NCBI GenBank assembly: GCA_963736685.1
Contig: CAVTPZ010000036.1
Location: 1-64,000 of the forward strand
Direction: 5' to 3'
Length of the DNA: 64,000 nucleotides
Source: DASUPK01 sp963736685
GTDB taxonomy: Bacteria; Actinomycetota; Thermoleophilia; Solirubrobacterales; 70-9
The notes beneath the pieces were generated by a model that had not been told where the DNA came from, did not search any database, and saw only the letters and a list, made by a program, of their open reading frames with translations. A program made the translations under genes and the position numbers. Shown here piece after piece: positions 49,626 to 57,454 of the stretch (its first letter is position 1; each line of letters begins with the position of its first letter).

Positions 49626-50495
49626 TCAACCAGTAGCGGCCGCGATCTGATGGCGAATCCGTGCCGCTCGGACCGTGTTCACCAGCAGCATCGCGATCGT
49701 CATCGGGCCGACGCCTCCGGGCACAGGCGTGATCGCCCCGGCGACATCGACAACCGCATCGAAGTCCACGTCCCCGACCAGGCCGTCGTCCGTGCGGTTG
49801 GTCCCGACGTCGATCACGGTGGCGCCGGGGCGGACCATGTCGGCCCCGATCAGCTTGGCCTGCCCCGCGGCGGCCACCAGGATCTCGGCGCGCCGGCACA
49901 CCTCCCCGAGATCCCGCGTGCGGCTGTGGCAGATCGTCACGGTGGCGTTGGCGCCGAGCAGCAGCGAGAACACCGGCCGGCCGACCAGGTTCGACCGCCC
50001 GACGATCACCGCCTCCTTGCCGGCTGGATCCACTCCCACTGAGGCGAGGAGCTCCATGATGCCCTGCGGCGTGCAGGGCACCAGACCCGGCTCGCCACGA
50101 GCCAGCCGCCCCGCGCTGATCGGGGTGAGACCGTCGACATCCTTGCCGGGATCGAGTGCGTTGACGATCGCGTCGGCATCGATCTGGTCCGGCAGCGGCA
50201 GCTGAACGAGGATTCCGTCGACCTCCTCTGATTCGTTGAGCTCGCGAACCAGGTCGAGCAGCTCCTCCTGCGATATCGATCCGTCCGGCTCGTGGTGGAG
50301 CGAGCGAATTCCCACCTCCTCGCACGCCTCCCTCTTGCGGCGGACGTAGATAGCCGAGGCCGGATCGTCGCCGACGAGCACGGTGGCCAGTCCCGGGGGG
50401 CGTCCCAGCTCCGCCGACAGCTCGACGACCTCGCTGTGGACCCGCTCGCGCACCGAGGCGGCCACGGCCTTGCCGTCGATCACGGTTGCGGGCAT
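49626..50495 (-). CDS. folD: Methylenetetrahydrofolate dehydrogenase / methenyltetrahydrofolate cyclohydrolase
   Basis: FolD (289 residues) interconverts one-carbon folates. LATVLVGDDPASAIYVRRKREACEEVGI (catalytic Tyr and Lys), DGILVQLPLPDQIDADAIVNALDPGKDVDGLTPISAGRLARGEPGLVPCTPQGIMELL, AVIVGRSNLVGRPVFSLLLGANATVTICHSRT and TPVPGGVGPMTIAMLLVNTV are the standard signatures. It starts one base after the pcrA stop, so the two are probably co-transcribed. Confidence 0.97.
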   Translation of the reverse strand: MPATVIDGKAVAASVRERVHSEVVELSAELGRPPGLATVLVGDDPASAIYVRRKREACEEVGIRSLHHEPDGSISQEELLDLVRELNESEEVDGILVQLPLPDQIDADAIVNALDPGKDVDGLTPISAGRLARGEPGLVPCTPQGIMELLASVGVDPAGKEAVIVGRSNLVGRPVFSLLLGANATVTICHSRTRDLGEVCRRAEILVAAAGQAKLIGADMVRPGATVIDVGTNRTDDGLVGDVDFDAVVDVAGAITPVPGGVGPMTIAMLLVNTVRAARIRHQIAAATG

Positions 50496-50496
50496 C

Positions 50497-52761
50497 TCAG
50501 CTCGCCTTCCTGAGAGGGGCGTAGTCGGCCATCAGCTTGCGCTCGGCGCCATCGCCGGCGAAGCGGACGACGATCACGCCTCCCGGCTCGACGGCCGTGA
50601 CCACGCCGTCGCCGAAGCTGGCGTGCACGATGTCGTCGCCGGTGACGAAGGACAGCGACGGATCGGCCTTGGGCGTCGGCCCGGTGCTCCCGCCCAACGA
50701 CCAGCCGGTGATCGCCTGCTCCTGCGTCCCCTCGCGCTCCACCAGCTGCTCGGGGAGCTCCGAGAGGAATCGGGACGGGAAGCCGGTCTCCCGGCCGCCG
50801 AAGAGCCTGCGGCTGCGGGCATGGGTCATCCAGAGCCGCTTGCGCGCCCGGGTGATGCCGACGTAGGCGAGACGGCGCTCCTCTTCCTCGTTCCCCTCCT
50901 CCAGCGAGCGGGAGTGCGGGAAGACGCCCTCCTCGCAGCCGATGATGAAGACGGCGTCGTACTCGAGGCCCTTCGCGTTGTGGAGGGTCATCAGCGTCAC
51001 CTTCGACTCGTCGCGGCTGATGTCGTCCTGGTCCGTGTAGAGGGAGATTGCCTGCAGGAACTCGTCGAGCGGGGCGATGTCCGATGGCCCCTCGACCGCG
51101 CGGTTGGCGTCGAACTCACCCGCGACCCCGACCAGCTCTTCGAGGTTCTCGATCCGACCCTCGGCCTCGATCGTCCGCTCAGCTCGGAGGGCATCCAGGT
51201 ACCCGGAACGCTCCAGCAGGGCCCTGAGCAGGTCCGCGACGGGGCCGCTCTCGAACTCGGCGCCCAGCTCCTCGATCAGCTCGGTGAAGCGCCCGATCGA
51301 CTTGATCGCGGCGGCGGACAGCCCCGGGACCGCCTCCGGTTCCTTCGCGACCTCCCAGATCGTGCGGCCGGTGGTATTCGCGTGTGCGAGCAGGCGGCCC
51401 TGGCTCGTGTTCCCGATCCCGCGCCGCGGGGAGTTGATGACCCGCGAGAAGCTCACCTCGTCGGCGGGGTTGACGAGCAGCTGCAGATACGCCACCGCGT
51501 CCTTGATCTCGGCGCGCTCGTAGAACTTGGTCCCGCCGATCACCTGGTAGGGCAGCTCGTAGCGGACCAGGATGTCCTCCAGCACCCGGCTGTGCGCGTT
51601 GGTCCGGTAGAAGACCGCGATCTCGTCGCGGGAGAGGCCCCCCTTGTCGATCAGCTCCTCGATCTCACCGGCGACGAAGCGGGCCTCGGCATGCTCGTCC
51701 TCCAGTTCCGCGACGTGGATCTTCTCCCCCTGGCCGAGGTCCGTCCAGAGGTGCTTCTCCAGCCCTCCGCTGTTGTGGGAGATGACGGCGTTCGCCGCCT
51801 CGAGGATCGTTTCGGTCGAGCGGTAGTTCTGCTCGAGCTTCACCACATGCGCGTCGGGGAAGTCCCTCTCGAACTCGAGGATGTTCCGGACGTCCGCTCC
51901 CCTGAAGCCGTAGATCGACTGCGAGTCGTCGCCGACCACTGAGAGGTTCCCGTCCTGGCCCGCGAGCAGCTGCAGCAGCCTGTACTGGGCCGGGTTGGTG
52001 TCCTGGTACTCATCCACCAGGATCCAGCGGAAGCGCTCCCGGTAGCGCCGGCGGACGTCCTCGAAGAGCTCGAGCACGTTCACCGTCCGCATCAGCAGGT
52101 CGTCGAAGTCCATCGAGTTCGCGTCGAGCATCCGGCGCTCATAGAGGCGATAGGCCTGCCCCACCAGGTCCTCGAACGGGCCAGCGAGAGGCTGCTCCTG
52201 GTAGGTCTCGGCATCGATCAGCTGGTTCTTCGCGTCCGAGATCCGGGCGCGGATGGCGCGCGGCGGATAGCGCTTGGTGTCGACCTCCAGCTCGTCCAGG
52301 CAGCGCTTCAGCATGCGCAGCGAGTCGGCCTCGTCGTAGATCGTGAACTTGCTCGTGTAGCCGAGGCGCTCCGCTTCGATACGCAGCAGGCGCGCGCAGG
52401 CGGCATGGAAGGTCATCACCCACATGCGGCGAGAGACGCCGCCGACCAGGGTGGAGACGCGCTCCCGCATCTCGTCGGCCGCCTTGTTGGTGAAGGTGAT
52501 CGCGAGGATCTGGTTCGGATGGGCTCGGCCCGTGGCGAGCAGCCAGGCGATCCGGTGCGTCAGGGCGCGTGTCTTGCCGGAGCCCGCGCCGGCGAGGATC
52601 AGCAGTGGCCCCTCATCGAAGGTGACGGCCTCCCGCTGCGGGCCGTTGAGGCCCGCGAGCAGTCGCTCGACCTGATCCGCGCCGGCCTCGACGGGGGCGC
52701 CGGACGTCTCGTCCGGCGCCTGATCCGTCGCGACCTTCAGCTCTTCTCTACCTCGGCCCAC
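50497..52761 (-). CDS. pcrA: ATP-dependent DNA helicase PcrA/UvrD
   Basis: This 754-residue superfamily 1A helicase has the Q motif (LNGPQREAV), P-loop LAGAGSGKTRALTHR (about 57-71), TFTNKAADEMRERV, the DEYQDTN Walker B, VVGDDSQSIYGFRGAD, QNYRSTETIL, VTLMTLHNAKGLEYDAVF and RRLAYVGITRARKRL motifs in order. The C-terminus (DDIVHASFGDGVVTAVEPGGVIVVRFAG) is the Tudor-like domain of PcrA that contacts RNA polymerase. GTG 52761 lies 6 bases after TATTCT. Confidence 0.96.
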   Translation of the reverse strand: MGRGREELKVATDQAPDETSGAPVEAGADQVERLLAGLNGPQREAVTFDEGPLLILAGAGSGKTRALTHRIAWLLATGRAHPNQILAITFTNKAADEMRERVSTLVGGVSRRMWVMTFHAACARLLRIEAERLGYTSKFTIYDEADSLRMLKRCLDELEVDTKRYPPRAIRARISDAKNQLIDAETYQEQPLAGPFEDLVGQAYRLYERRMLDANSMDFDDLLMRTVNVLELFEDVRRRYRERFRWILVDEYQDTNPAQYRLLQLLAGQDGNLSVVGDDSQSIYGFRGADVRNILEFERDFPDAHVVKLEQNYRSTETILEAANAVISHNSGGLEKHLWTDLGQGEKIHVAELEDEHAEARFVAGEIEELIDKGGLSRDEIAVFYRTNAHSRVLEDILVRYELPYQVIGGTKFYERAEIKDAVAYLQLLVNPADEVSFSRVINSPRRGIGNTSQGRLLAHANTTGRTIWEVAKEPEAVPGLSAAAIKSIGRFTELIEELGAEFESGPVADLLRALLERSGYLDALRAERTIEAEGRIENLEELVGVAGEFDANRAVEGPSDIAPLDEFLQAISLYTDQDDISRDESKVTLMTLHNAKGLEYDAVFIIGCEEGVFPHSRSLEEGNEEEERRLAYVGITRARKRLWMTHARSRRLFGGRETGFPSRFLSELPEQLVEREGTQEQAITGWSLGGSTGPTPKADPSLSFVTGDDIVHASFGDGVVTAVEPGGVIVVRFAGDGAERKLMADYAPLRKAS

Positions 52762-52767
52762 CGGCCG

Positions 52768-52773
52768 AGAATA
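52768..52773 (-). promoter_or_regulatory. Putative -10 (TATTCT) for pcrA-folD
   Basis: TATTCT lies 6 bases before the pcrA GTG with no ribosome-binding site between, suggesting a leaderless transcript. Confidence 0.5.
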
Positions 52774-52791
52774 GCCACGGGAGCGGGCGGC

Positions 52792-53412
52792 TCAGCCCTG
52801 GAAGTACTTGGAGCACGGGCCGAAGAGCTGCTGCTCGGCCTGCCCACTGTTCCCGGTGAAGAACCCCTCGATCTGCTGGTCGCTCGCCGCCTGGAACTGC
52901 TGCACCACGCAGTTGACGGCCTGCGGGTTCGCGTTGGGCTCTGCCTCGAGCTGCTTCTTGAAGGAGGCCACCATGGCGTCCTTGTTGAAGTCGTCGAAGC
53001 CCTTGAAGTCGTCGAGCTTCCACTGACCACCTTCCTTGACGAGCGCGACGTCGAGCGTCTGCCCATCGAAGGTACTGCCGGTGGCATGTGCCTTCGCCGT
53101 CGCCGAGTCACCGTCCACCTCGACATCGGTCACGTCGATCTTGTCAGCGGCCGTGTCCGCGGCGTCCTTCTCGCAGCTCTGCACGGCCTGAGCGGCGCTC
53201 GCGTTCGGCTCACCGCTCGTCTGCAGGGTGAACTTCGCGGTCTGTGCGTCGGTGCAGGCTGCCGGGTCGCCACTGGTCGCGGCGCGCGTGATCACCGCAC
53301 TGATCTGGTCCTCATCGGCGCTGTTGTCGCTCCCGCCACCTCAGGCCGAAAGGGCCAGTGCCACGAGGACCGCCATCGCCATCGAGGCAACGCCAAGCGT
53401 TCTCTTCTTCAT
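52792..53412 (-). pseudogene. Lipoprotein gene with UGA in place of the lipobox cysteine
   Basis: A strong GGGAGAAGGA precedes ATG 53412, which encodes MKKRTLGVASMAMAVLVALALSA, a complete lipoprotein signal peptide. The next codon, where the lipobox cysteine is required (LSA-C-GGGS), is TGA (53341-53343). The same frame then runs without interruption to 52792: GGGSDNSADEDQISAVITRAATSGDPAACTD and a DUF4878-like domain (VDVEVDGDSATAKAHATGS, LVKEGGQWKLDDF). The adjacent paralogue has an intact Cys at this place. One base change would give this stop. Reinitiation at GTG 53295 would give a cytoplasmic remnant. A nonsense mutation, a sequence error or, least likely, UGA recoding can explain it. Confidence 0.8.
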
Positions 53413-53500
53413 TCCTTCTCCCAGGTGTCGAATGCCCCGTTCCCCCGAGCGGAGCCGTCTACCGAGTGGTCACCCTATTCGACGCCCCGGCGCCCGGGCG

Positions 53501-54121
53501 CTATTGGACGTTCGAGGACCCGAGGCAGGGAGCGATCAGGGCCAGGAGCTGGCTCGTATCGCCGCTGATCAGCGCAGTCTTGACCGGTTCCGGTCCCGCC
53601 TGGTTGAGCGCCTTGCTGACGCAGTCGAGCGCCTGCGGAGCCGCATGGTTGTCTCGCCCGAGGCGCTGGGTGAATGCCTTCTCGAATCCCGCCAGGTCGA
53701 ACTTCGGGATGTCGTCGATGTGGTCCAGCTTCCACTGACCGCCCTCCTTGGCCAGAGAGACGGCGAGCGTCGAGCCGTCGAACCCCCCTCCATGGAAGGC
53801 GACGTCAGCCGTCGCGGTCGAGCCGTCCACCTCGATGTTCGTGACGTCGACCGAGTCTGGATCGTCGCGTGTATCCGGAGCGTCCTGCTGACACGCCTTG
53901 ACCGCCGCCGGGCCGGGAATGAAGTGAATCTGCGCGAGAAAGCGCTGCGTCTCCAGCCTGGTGCAATCCGCGGGATCGGAGCTCGTCACCGAGGTGGAGA
54001 TGGCGGCCGTGATCTGCCCGGCCTCGTCAGAGTCATCGCCCGAGCTCCCGCCGCAGGCCGCGAGGAGCGCGCCGGCGACGAGAGCGAGGACGAACGTCTC
54101 GAGAATCCGGCGGCTGGGCAT
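53501..54121 (-). CDS. Lipoprotein, paralogue of the preceding pseudogene
   Basis: This 206-residue lipoprotein has the signal peptide ILETFVLALVAGALLAACGGSS with the lipobox LAAC, followed by a domain similar to DUF4878-type lumazine/limonene-epoxide-like folds: NIEVDGSTATADVAFHGGGFDGSTLAVSLAKEGGQWKLDHIDDIPKFD. Four cysteines (DCTRLE, KACQQD, LDCVSK, APCLGS) could form two disulfides and are matched in the paralogue. Function unknown. The ATG shares one base with the cysE stop (TGATG), so it may be read with cysE. Confidence 0.83.
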   Translation of the reverse strand: MPSRRILETFVLALVAGALLAACGGSSGDDSDEAGQITAAISTSVTSSDPADCTRLETQRFLAQIHFIPGPAAVKACQQDAPDTRDDPDSVDVTNIEVDGSTATADVAFHGGGFDGSTLAVSLAKEGGQWKLDHIDDIPKFDLAGFEKAFTQRLGRDNHAAPQALDCVSKALNQAGPEPVKTALISGDTSQLLALIAPCLGSSNVQ

Positions 54122-54858
54122 CAGCCGCCGGCCGAGCTCGGGCCCTTCTTCGGCCGGAGCTCCGTGACGTCGGCCTCCCCGGCGGCGTCACCTGTGGCGT
54201 CGGCGAGGCGCTTCTCGAGCTCCGCGATCCGCTCGGACATCTCCTTCATCGCCTCCGCGATGGGGTCGGGCAGGTGGATCCAGTCGGTGTCCGGCCCCTC
54301 GACCGGGCGTCCCTCGACGCGCACCGGATGGCCCGGGTTGCCGACCACCGTCGTCTTCGGCGGCACGTCCTCGATCACCACCGTGTTGGCGCCGACCTTC
54401 GCGTTGTGCCCCACGGTCACCGGACCGAGGAGCTTGGCCCCGGAGCCGACCGTCACGTCATGGTCGAGGGTCGGGTGGCGCTTGCCCCTCGCGAAACCTG
54501 TACCGCCCAGAGTCACGCCCTGGTAGAGGGTCACTCGATCGCCGATCTCGGCGGTTTCGCCGATCACGACCCCGGAGCCGTGATCGATGAAGAAGTCCGA
54601 GCCGATGCTCGCCGCCGGGTGGATCTCGACGCCGGTGATCGCGCGGCTGGTGTATGCGATCGCTCTGGGGACCATCGGGACGTCCGACTCCCAGAGGGCA
54701 TGCGCCAGCCTGTGAGCGAGCAGGGCCTGCACGCCGGCCCATCCGGTCAGGATCTCGACGGTCCCGATCCCTCGGGCGGCGGGGTCGCGCTCCCGCGCGG
54801 AGGAGACGTCGGCGGACACCTCCCGCAGGACGCGCTTCATCGTTCCCAGGCCGAGCAC
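54121..54858 (-). CDS. cysE: Serine O-acetyltransferase
   Basis: CysE (245 residues) acetylates serine with acetyl-CoA. It has the N-terminal helical region, GVEIHPAASIGSDFFIDHGSGVVIGETAEIGDRVTLYQGVTLGG and the left-handed beta-helix hexapeptides (HNAKVGANTVVIEDVPPKTTVVGNPG). GTG 54858 is chosen because TAAGCT lies 7 bases before it; ATG 54840 is the alternative. The C-terminus is a coiled, charged extension (EAMKEMSERIAELEKRLADATG) ending in SSAGG, so it lacks the terminal Ile that inserts into the CysK active site in classical cysteine synthase complexes. Confidence 0.93.
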   Translation of the reverse strand: MLGLGTMKRVLREVSADVSSARERDPAARGIGTVEILTGWAGVQALLAHRLAHALWESDVPMVPRAIAYTSRAITGVEIHPAASIGSDFFIDHGSGVVIGETAEIGDRVTLYQGVTLGGTGFARGKRHPTLDHDVTVGSGAKLLGPVTVGHNAKVGANTVVIEDVPPKTTVVGNPGHPVRVEGRPVEGPDTDWIHLPDPIAEAMKEMSERIAELEKRLADATGDAAGEADVTELRPKKGPSSAGG

Positions 54859-54865
54859 GGTCAGA

Positions 54866-54871
54866 AGCTTA
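54866..54871 (-). promoter_or_regulatory. Putative -10 (TAAGCT) for cysE
   Basis: TAAGCT lies 7 bases before the cysE GTG, in the 30-base gap after cysK, giving cysE an internal leaderless promoter. Confidence 0.45.
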
Positions 54872-54888
54872 GGGTGGCGAGGGCGGGT

Positions 54889-55842
54889 TTACGGGGCGAA
54901 GAACGGCAGCGACATATACCGCTCACCGGAGTCGGGCACGATCACCACGATGCGCTTGCCCGCCATCTCCTCGCGCGCGGCCAGATCGAGTGCCGCCCGC
55001 ACGGCGGCGCCGGCGGAGATGCCGATCAGCAGGCCCTCGCGCTGAGCGGACGCCCGCGCGGTGTCGAGCGCGTCCTCGTCGCTGATTCCGGCGATCTCAT
55101 CGATCACGTCGCGGTCGAGCACCTCCGGCACGAAGCCGGCGCCGATCCCCTGGATCTTGTGCGCGCCCGGAAGCCCGCCGGAGAGCACCGGCGACGACGC
55201 CGGCTCCACGCCGACGATCCGGATGTCGGGGCGGCGCTCCTTGAGCACCTGTCCGACCCCGGTGATCGTGCCGCCCGTCCCCACCCCTGCGACGAACGCG
55301 TCGACGTCGCCGTCGAGATCGCGCCAGATCTCCTCGGCGGTCGTGCGCCGGTGGATCTCCGGGTTCGCGGGATTGGAGAACTGCTGCGGGATGAAGCCGT
55401 CGTGTTCCTTGGCGAGCCTGTTCGCGAGCTCGACCGACTCGTTCATCCCACCCAGGGAAGGTGTCTCGTGAACCTCGGCCCCGTAGGTCCGCAGGAGCGC
55501 CGTGCGCTCCCGGCTCATGCCCTCGGGCAGGGTCAGGATCAGCCGGTAGTCACGGGCCGCGGCGACCAGCGCCAGGGCGATGCCCGTGTTCCCGCTGGTC
55601 GGCTCGACGATCACCGAGCGGCCGCGCTCGATCAGGCCATCGCGCTCGGCGGCGTCGATCATGGCGACGCCGATGCGGTCCTTGACCGAGCCACCGGGAT
55701 TGAGGAATTCGAGCTTGGCGACCACCTCGCCGGGCAGGTCCGCGCCGAGACGCGGCAGCGCCACCAGGGGCGTGTTGCCGACGAGGGCGGAGCTCTCCGC
55801 TCCGACCCGCAACGTCGTGGTGCTCCCGTTCGACCCGGCCAT
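54889..55842 (-). CDS. cysK: Cysteine synthase A (O-acetylserine sulfhydrylase)
   Basis: CysK (317 residues) makes cysteine from O-acetylserine and sulfide. VGNTPLVALPRLG, VVAKLEFLNPGGSVKDRIGVAMID (Schiff-base Lys in SVKDR), IVEPTSGNTGIALALVAAARDYRLILTLPEGMS, QFSNPANPEIHRRTTAEEIW, VAGVGTGGTITGVGQVLKE and GISAGAAVRAAL are all present. The ATG lies 6 bases after TAGTTT. cysE follows downstream. Confidence 0.96.
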   Translation of the reverse strand: MAGSNGSTTTLRVGAESSALVGNTPLVALPRLGADLPGEVVAKLEFLNPGGSVKDRIGVAMIDAAERDGLIERGRSVIVEPTSGNTGIALALVAAARDYRLILTLPEGMSRERTALLRTYGAEVHETPSLGGMNESVELANRLAKEHDGFIPQQFSNPANPEIHRRTTAEEIWRDLDGDVDAFVAGVGTGGTITGVGQVLKERRPDIRIVGVEPASSPVLSGGLPGAHKIQGIGAGFVPEVLDRDVIDEIAGISDEDALDTARASAQREGLLIGISAGAAVRAALDLAAREEMAGKRIVVIVPDSGERYMSLPFFAP

Positions 55843-55848
55843 CGGTAG

Positions 55849-55854
55849 AAACTA
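55849..55854 (-). promoter_or_regulatory. Putative -10 (TAGTTT) for cysK
   Basis: TAGTTT lies 6 bases before the cysK ATG with no ribosome-binding site, so cysK is probably leaderless. Confidence 0.5.
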
Positions 55855-55960
55855 GCGTAAGCCGGTCAGGTATCGGGGGTTTGTTCTGCCGCAGCTCGCC
55901 AGATCACCAGTTCCCCTATGGCGCCCGGAGACGCTTACCGGGGGTACAGGCGAAGGAACG

Positions 55961-56159
55961 CCTCGGAGACGGGAAGGAACTGATGGGCTTAAAACACTGG
56001 TGGCCGATCCCGCCGCGGGAACCGCATCGCCCAGGCGCCCCTCGGAGACTTCTCGCCCGGCTTCGCGGAAGGCGTCAAGGAGCCCGGCGTGAGGCGGAGG
56101 TGGAGGCGGCCTACGAGCGAGTCAGGCGGCGCAGCCCCCGGCGCCAGCGCCTCGGAGAC
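55961..56159 (+). repeat. Three dispersed copies of CCTCGGAGAC
   Basis: The decamer occurs at 55961-55970, 56040-56049 and 56150-56159, with a related CCCGGAGACG near 55925. The spacing (79 and 110 bases) is irregular; it may be chance in GC-rich sequence or a protein or RNA motif. Confidence 0.3.
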
Positions 56160-56162
56160 TGA
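55983..56162 (+). CDS. Possible small basic protein
   Basis: This 59-codon frame starts at ATG 55983 behind a good GGAAGGAACTG ribosome-binding site and encodes MGLKHWWPIPPREPHRPGAP followed by an Arg-rich, probably helical tail (ARREAEVEAAYERVRRRSPRR). The last 52 bases are antisense to the 3' end of the converging glycosyltransferase. About 120 bases of leader precede it, including CCCGG...CCGGG and GGCG-AAGGAA-CGCC hairpins, opposite the cysK promoter. No homologue is recognised, so it may also be a structured RNA. Confidence 0.35.
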   Translation: MGLKHWWPIPPREPHRPGAPRRLLARLRGRRQGARREAEVEAAYERVRRRSPRRQRLGD

Positions 56163-57019
56163 GCGGCCACCGTGCCCGCCAGCCCCACGATTCGGAGCGC
56201 CCTGCCCGCGGCCGGACGCGCGCCCTGAGCGCGTTGCTTCCTGTAGTCGGCCAAATCCGAGACGAGTCGCTCAGTCCGGATCCCGCGACGAGCGACCCAG
56301 CGCTCGCGCCAGTCCAGGTTTCCGCGTTCCAGGGCTTCCCGATACACGGCCAGCATCGCCTGGGCCACCTTCGCCCTGTCGGCCGACAGCGAATCCCCGC
56401 CCTTGCGGTAGATCACCAGGACCTCGGGATTGCGGACGAGGCGATAGCCGCGCTCGAGTATCCGGATCCAAAGATCCCAGTCCTCGGCCCGGTGGGCGTA
56501 ACCGGCGAACCCATCCACCTCGTCCACAACGCGGCGCGGGATGAGCGCACTGATGAAGATCTGGTTTCCCGCGAGCAGCCGCGCCAAGGTGAGCTGCTCG
56601 GGGAAGGAGAATTGCTCGCTGTAGGTACCGAGCGCCTCGCCGGTCTCATCGACGAAGCGCGCGTCACACGCCACGATCCCCACGTCGCCCGCGGCGTTGG
56701 AGCGGTCGAAGAGCGAAACCTGGGAGGCCAGGTACTCCGGGGACCAGCGGTCGTCTGCGTCCAGGATTGCAAGCAGCTCCCCCGAGGATTCCTCGATGGC
56801 GTGATTTCGGGCGCCACCCGGTCCGAGGTTGCGGGCGTTGCGCACCACGCGAATCCGCGGGTCGGAGCCTTCGGCAACGGACAACGTGCGGTCCGTTGAG
56901 CAGTCGTCGCAGACCACGACCTCCCAGTCCTCCCACGTCTGAGCCCGTACCGAAGCAAGCGTCTCGGGGAGGGTCTTTTCGGCGTTGAATGCCGCAACGA
57001 TCACGCTGACCCGAGGCAT
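56111..57019 (-). CDS. Family 2 glycosyltransferase
   Basis: This 302-residue GT-A enzyme has VSVIVAAFNAEKTLPETLASVRAQTWEDWEVVVCDDCSTDRTLSVAE, RNLGPGGARNHAIEESSGELLAILDADDRWSPEYLASQVSLF (DxD as DADD) and GFAGYAHRAEDWDLWIRILERG (ED catalytic region), then an Arg-rich C-terminus (RRWRRGLRRLTRS). There is no transmembrane helix. The sugar and acceptor are unknown. It starts four bases after the Rrf2 gene stop, so it is probably co-transcribed with that regulator. Confidence 0.87.
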   Translation of the reverse strand: MPRVSVIVAAFNAEKTLPETLASVRAQTWEDWEVVVCDDCSTDRTLSVAEGSDPRIRVVRNARNLGPGGARNHAIEESSGELLAILDADDRWSPEYLASQVSLFDRSNAAGDVGIVACDARFVDETGEALGTYSEQFSFPEQLTLARLLAGNQIFISALIPRRVVDEVDGFAGYAHRAEDWDLWIRILERGYRLVRNPEVLVIYRKGGDSLSADRAKVAQAMLAVYREALERGNLDWRERWVARRGIRTERLVSDLADYRKQRAQGARPAAGRALRIVGLAGTVAAQSPRRWRRGLRRLTRS

Positions 57020-57022
57020 GCC

Positions 57023-57421
57023 CTAGATGTGGTACATGCCGGTGCCGGCCTCCTCGGCCTCGCGCCGGGAGATGTCGGCGATCGTGGTGTCCCGGAAGGT
57101 CGCGCGCAGCGCCTCCACCCCCTCCTCCCAAATGCCGCCGGCCTCCTTGCCCTCCTGGCCGACCACCCCATCGAGCGCCTGGACGACCTCGAGGACGGTG
57201 ATCTGGTCCGCGGGCCGAGCGAGCGTGTAGCCGCCCTTGGCGCCGCGATGGCTGATCAGGATCCCAGCGCGACGAAGAGTCGAGAAGAGCTGCTCCAGGA
57301 ACTGAACAGGGATGCCCCGGCGCTCGGCCACCTGGCCGATCGGCATGGGACTGTCCGTGGCACGCGCAAGCTCCGCCAGCGCGACCACCGCGTAACGTGA
57401 CTTCGAGGTGACCGAGATCAC
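57023..57421 (-). CDS. Rrf2-family transcriptional regulator, CymR-like
   Basis: This 132-residue winged-helix protein reads ISVTSKSRYAVVALAELARATDSPMPIGQVAERRGIPVQFLEQLFSTLRRAGILISHRGAKGGYTLARPADQITVLEVVQALDG, the Rrf2 pattern. It has no cysteine at all, so it cannot hold an Fe-S cluster as IscR or NsrR do. It ends GTGMYHI, close to the MFYI ending of the cysteine regulator CymR, which works in a complex with CysK. With cysK and cysE nearby, control of sulfur metabolism is likely (inference). GTG 57421 is chosen because residues upstream are basic and not Rrf2-like. Confidence 0.85.
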   Translation of the reverse strand: MISVTSKSRYAVVALAELARATDSPMPIGQVAERRGIPVQFLEQLFSTLRRAGILISHRGAKGGYTLARPADQITVLEVVQALDGVVGQEGKEAGGIWEEGVEALRATFRDTTIADISRREAEEAGTGMYHI

Positions 57422-57454
57422 GACAACTCTTTTACCGGGCCGGGCGGCGCGGCG

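Noticed and set aside
53341..53343. Genome-wide reassignment of UGA
   Set aside because: TGA is the normal stop of leuD, argH, ilvB, gatA and others in this window, so any recoding would have to be local.
53490..53501. 12-bp perfect palindrome GCGCCCGGGCGC at the end of the second lipoprotein gene
   Set aside because: It has no loop, overlaps the stop codon and is easily explained by GC richness; no role can be supported.
55920..56000. Resemblance to a c-di-AMP (ydaO) riboswitch (GCTTACCGGGGGTACAG)
   Set aside because: Only one short segment fits; the second half of the consensus is absent and the downstream gene is not a typical target.
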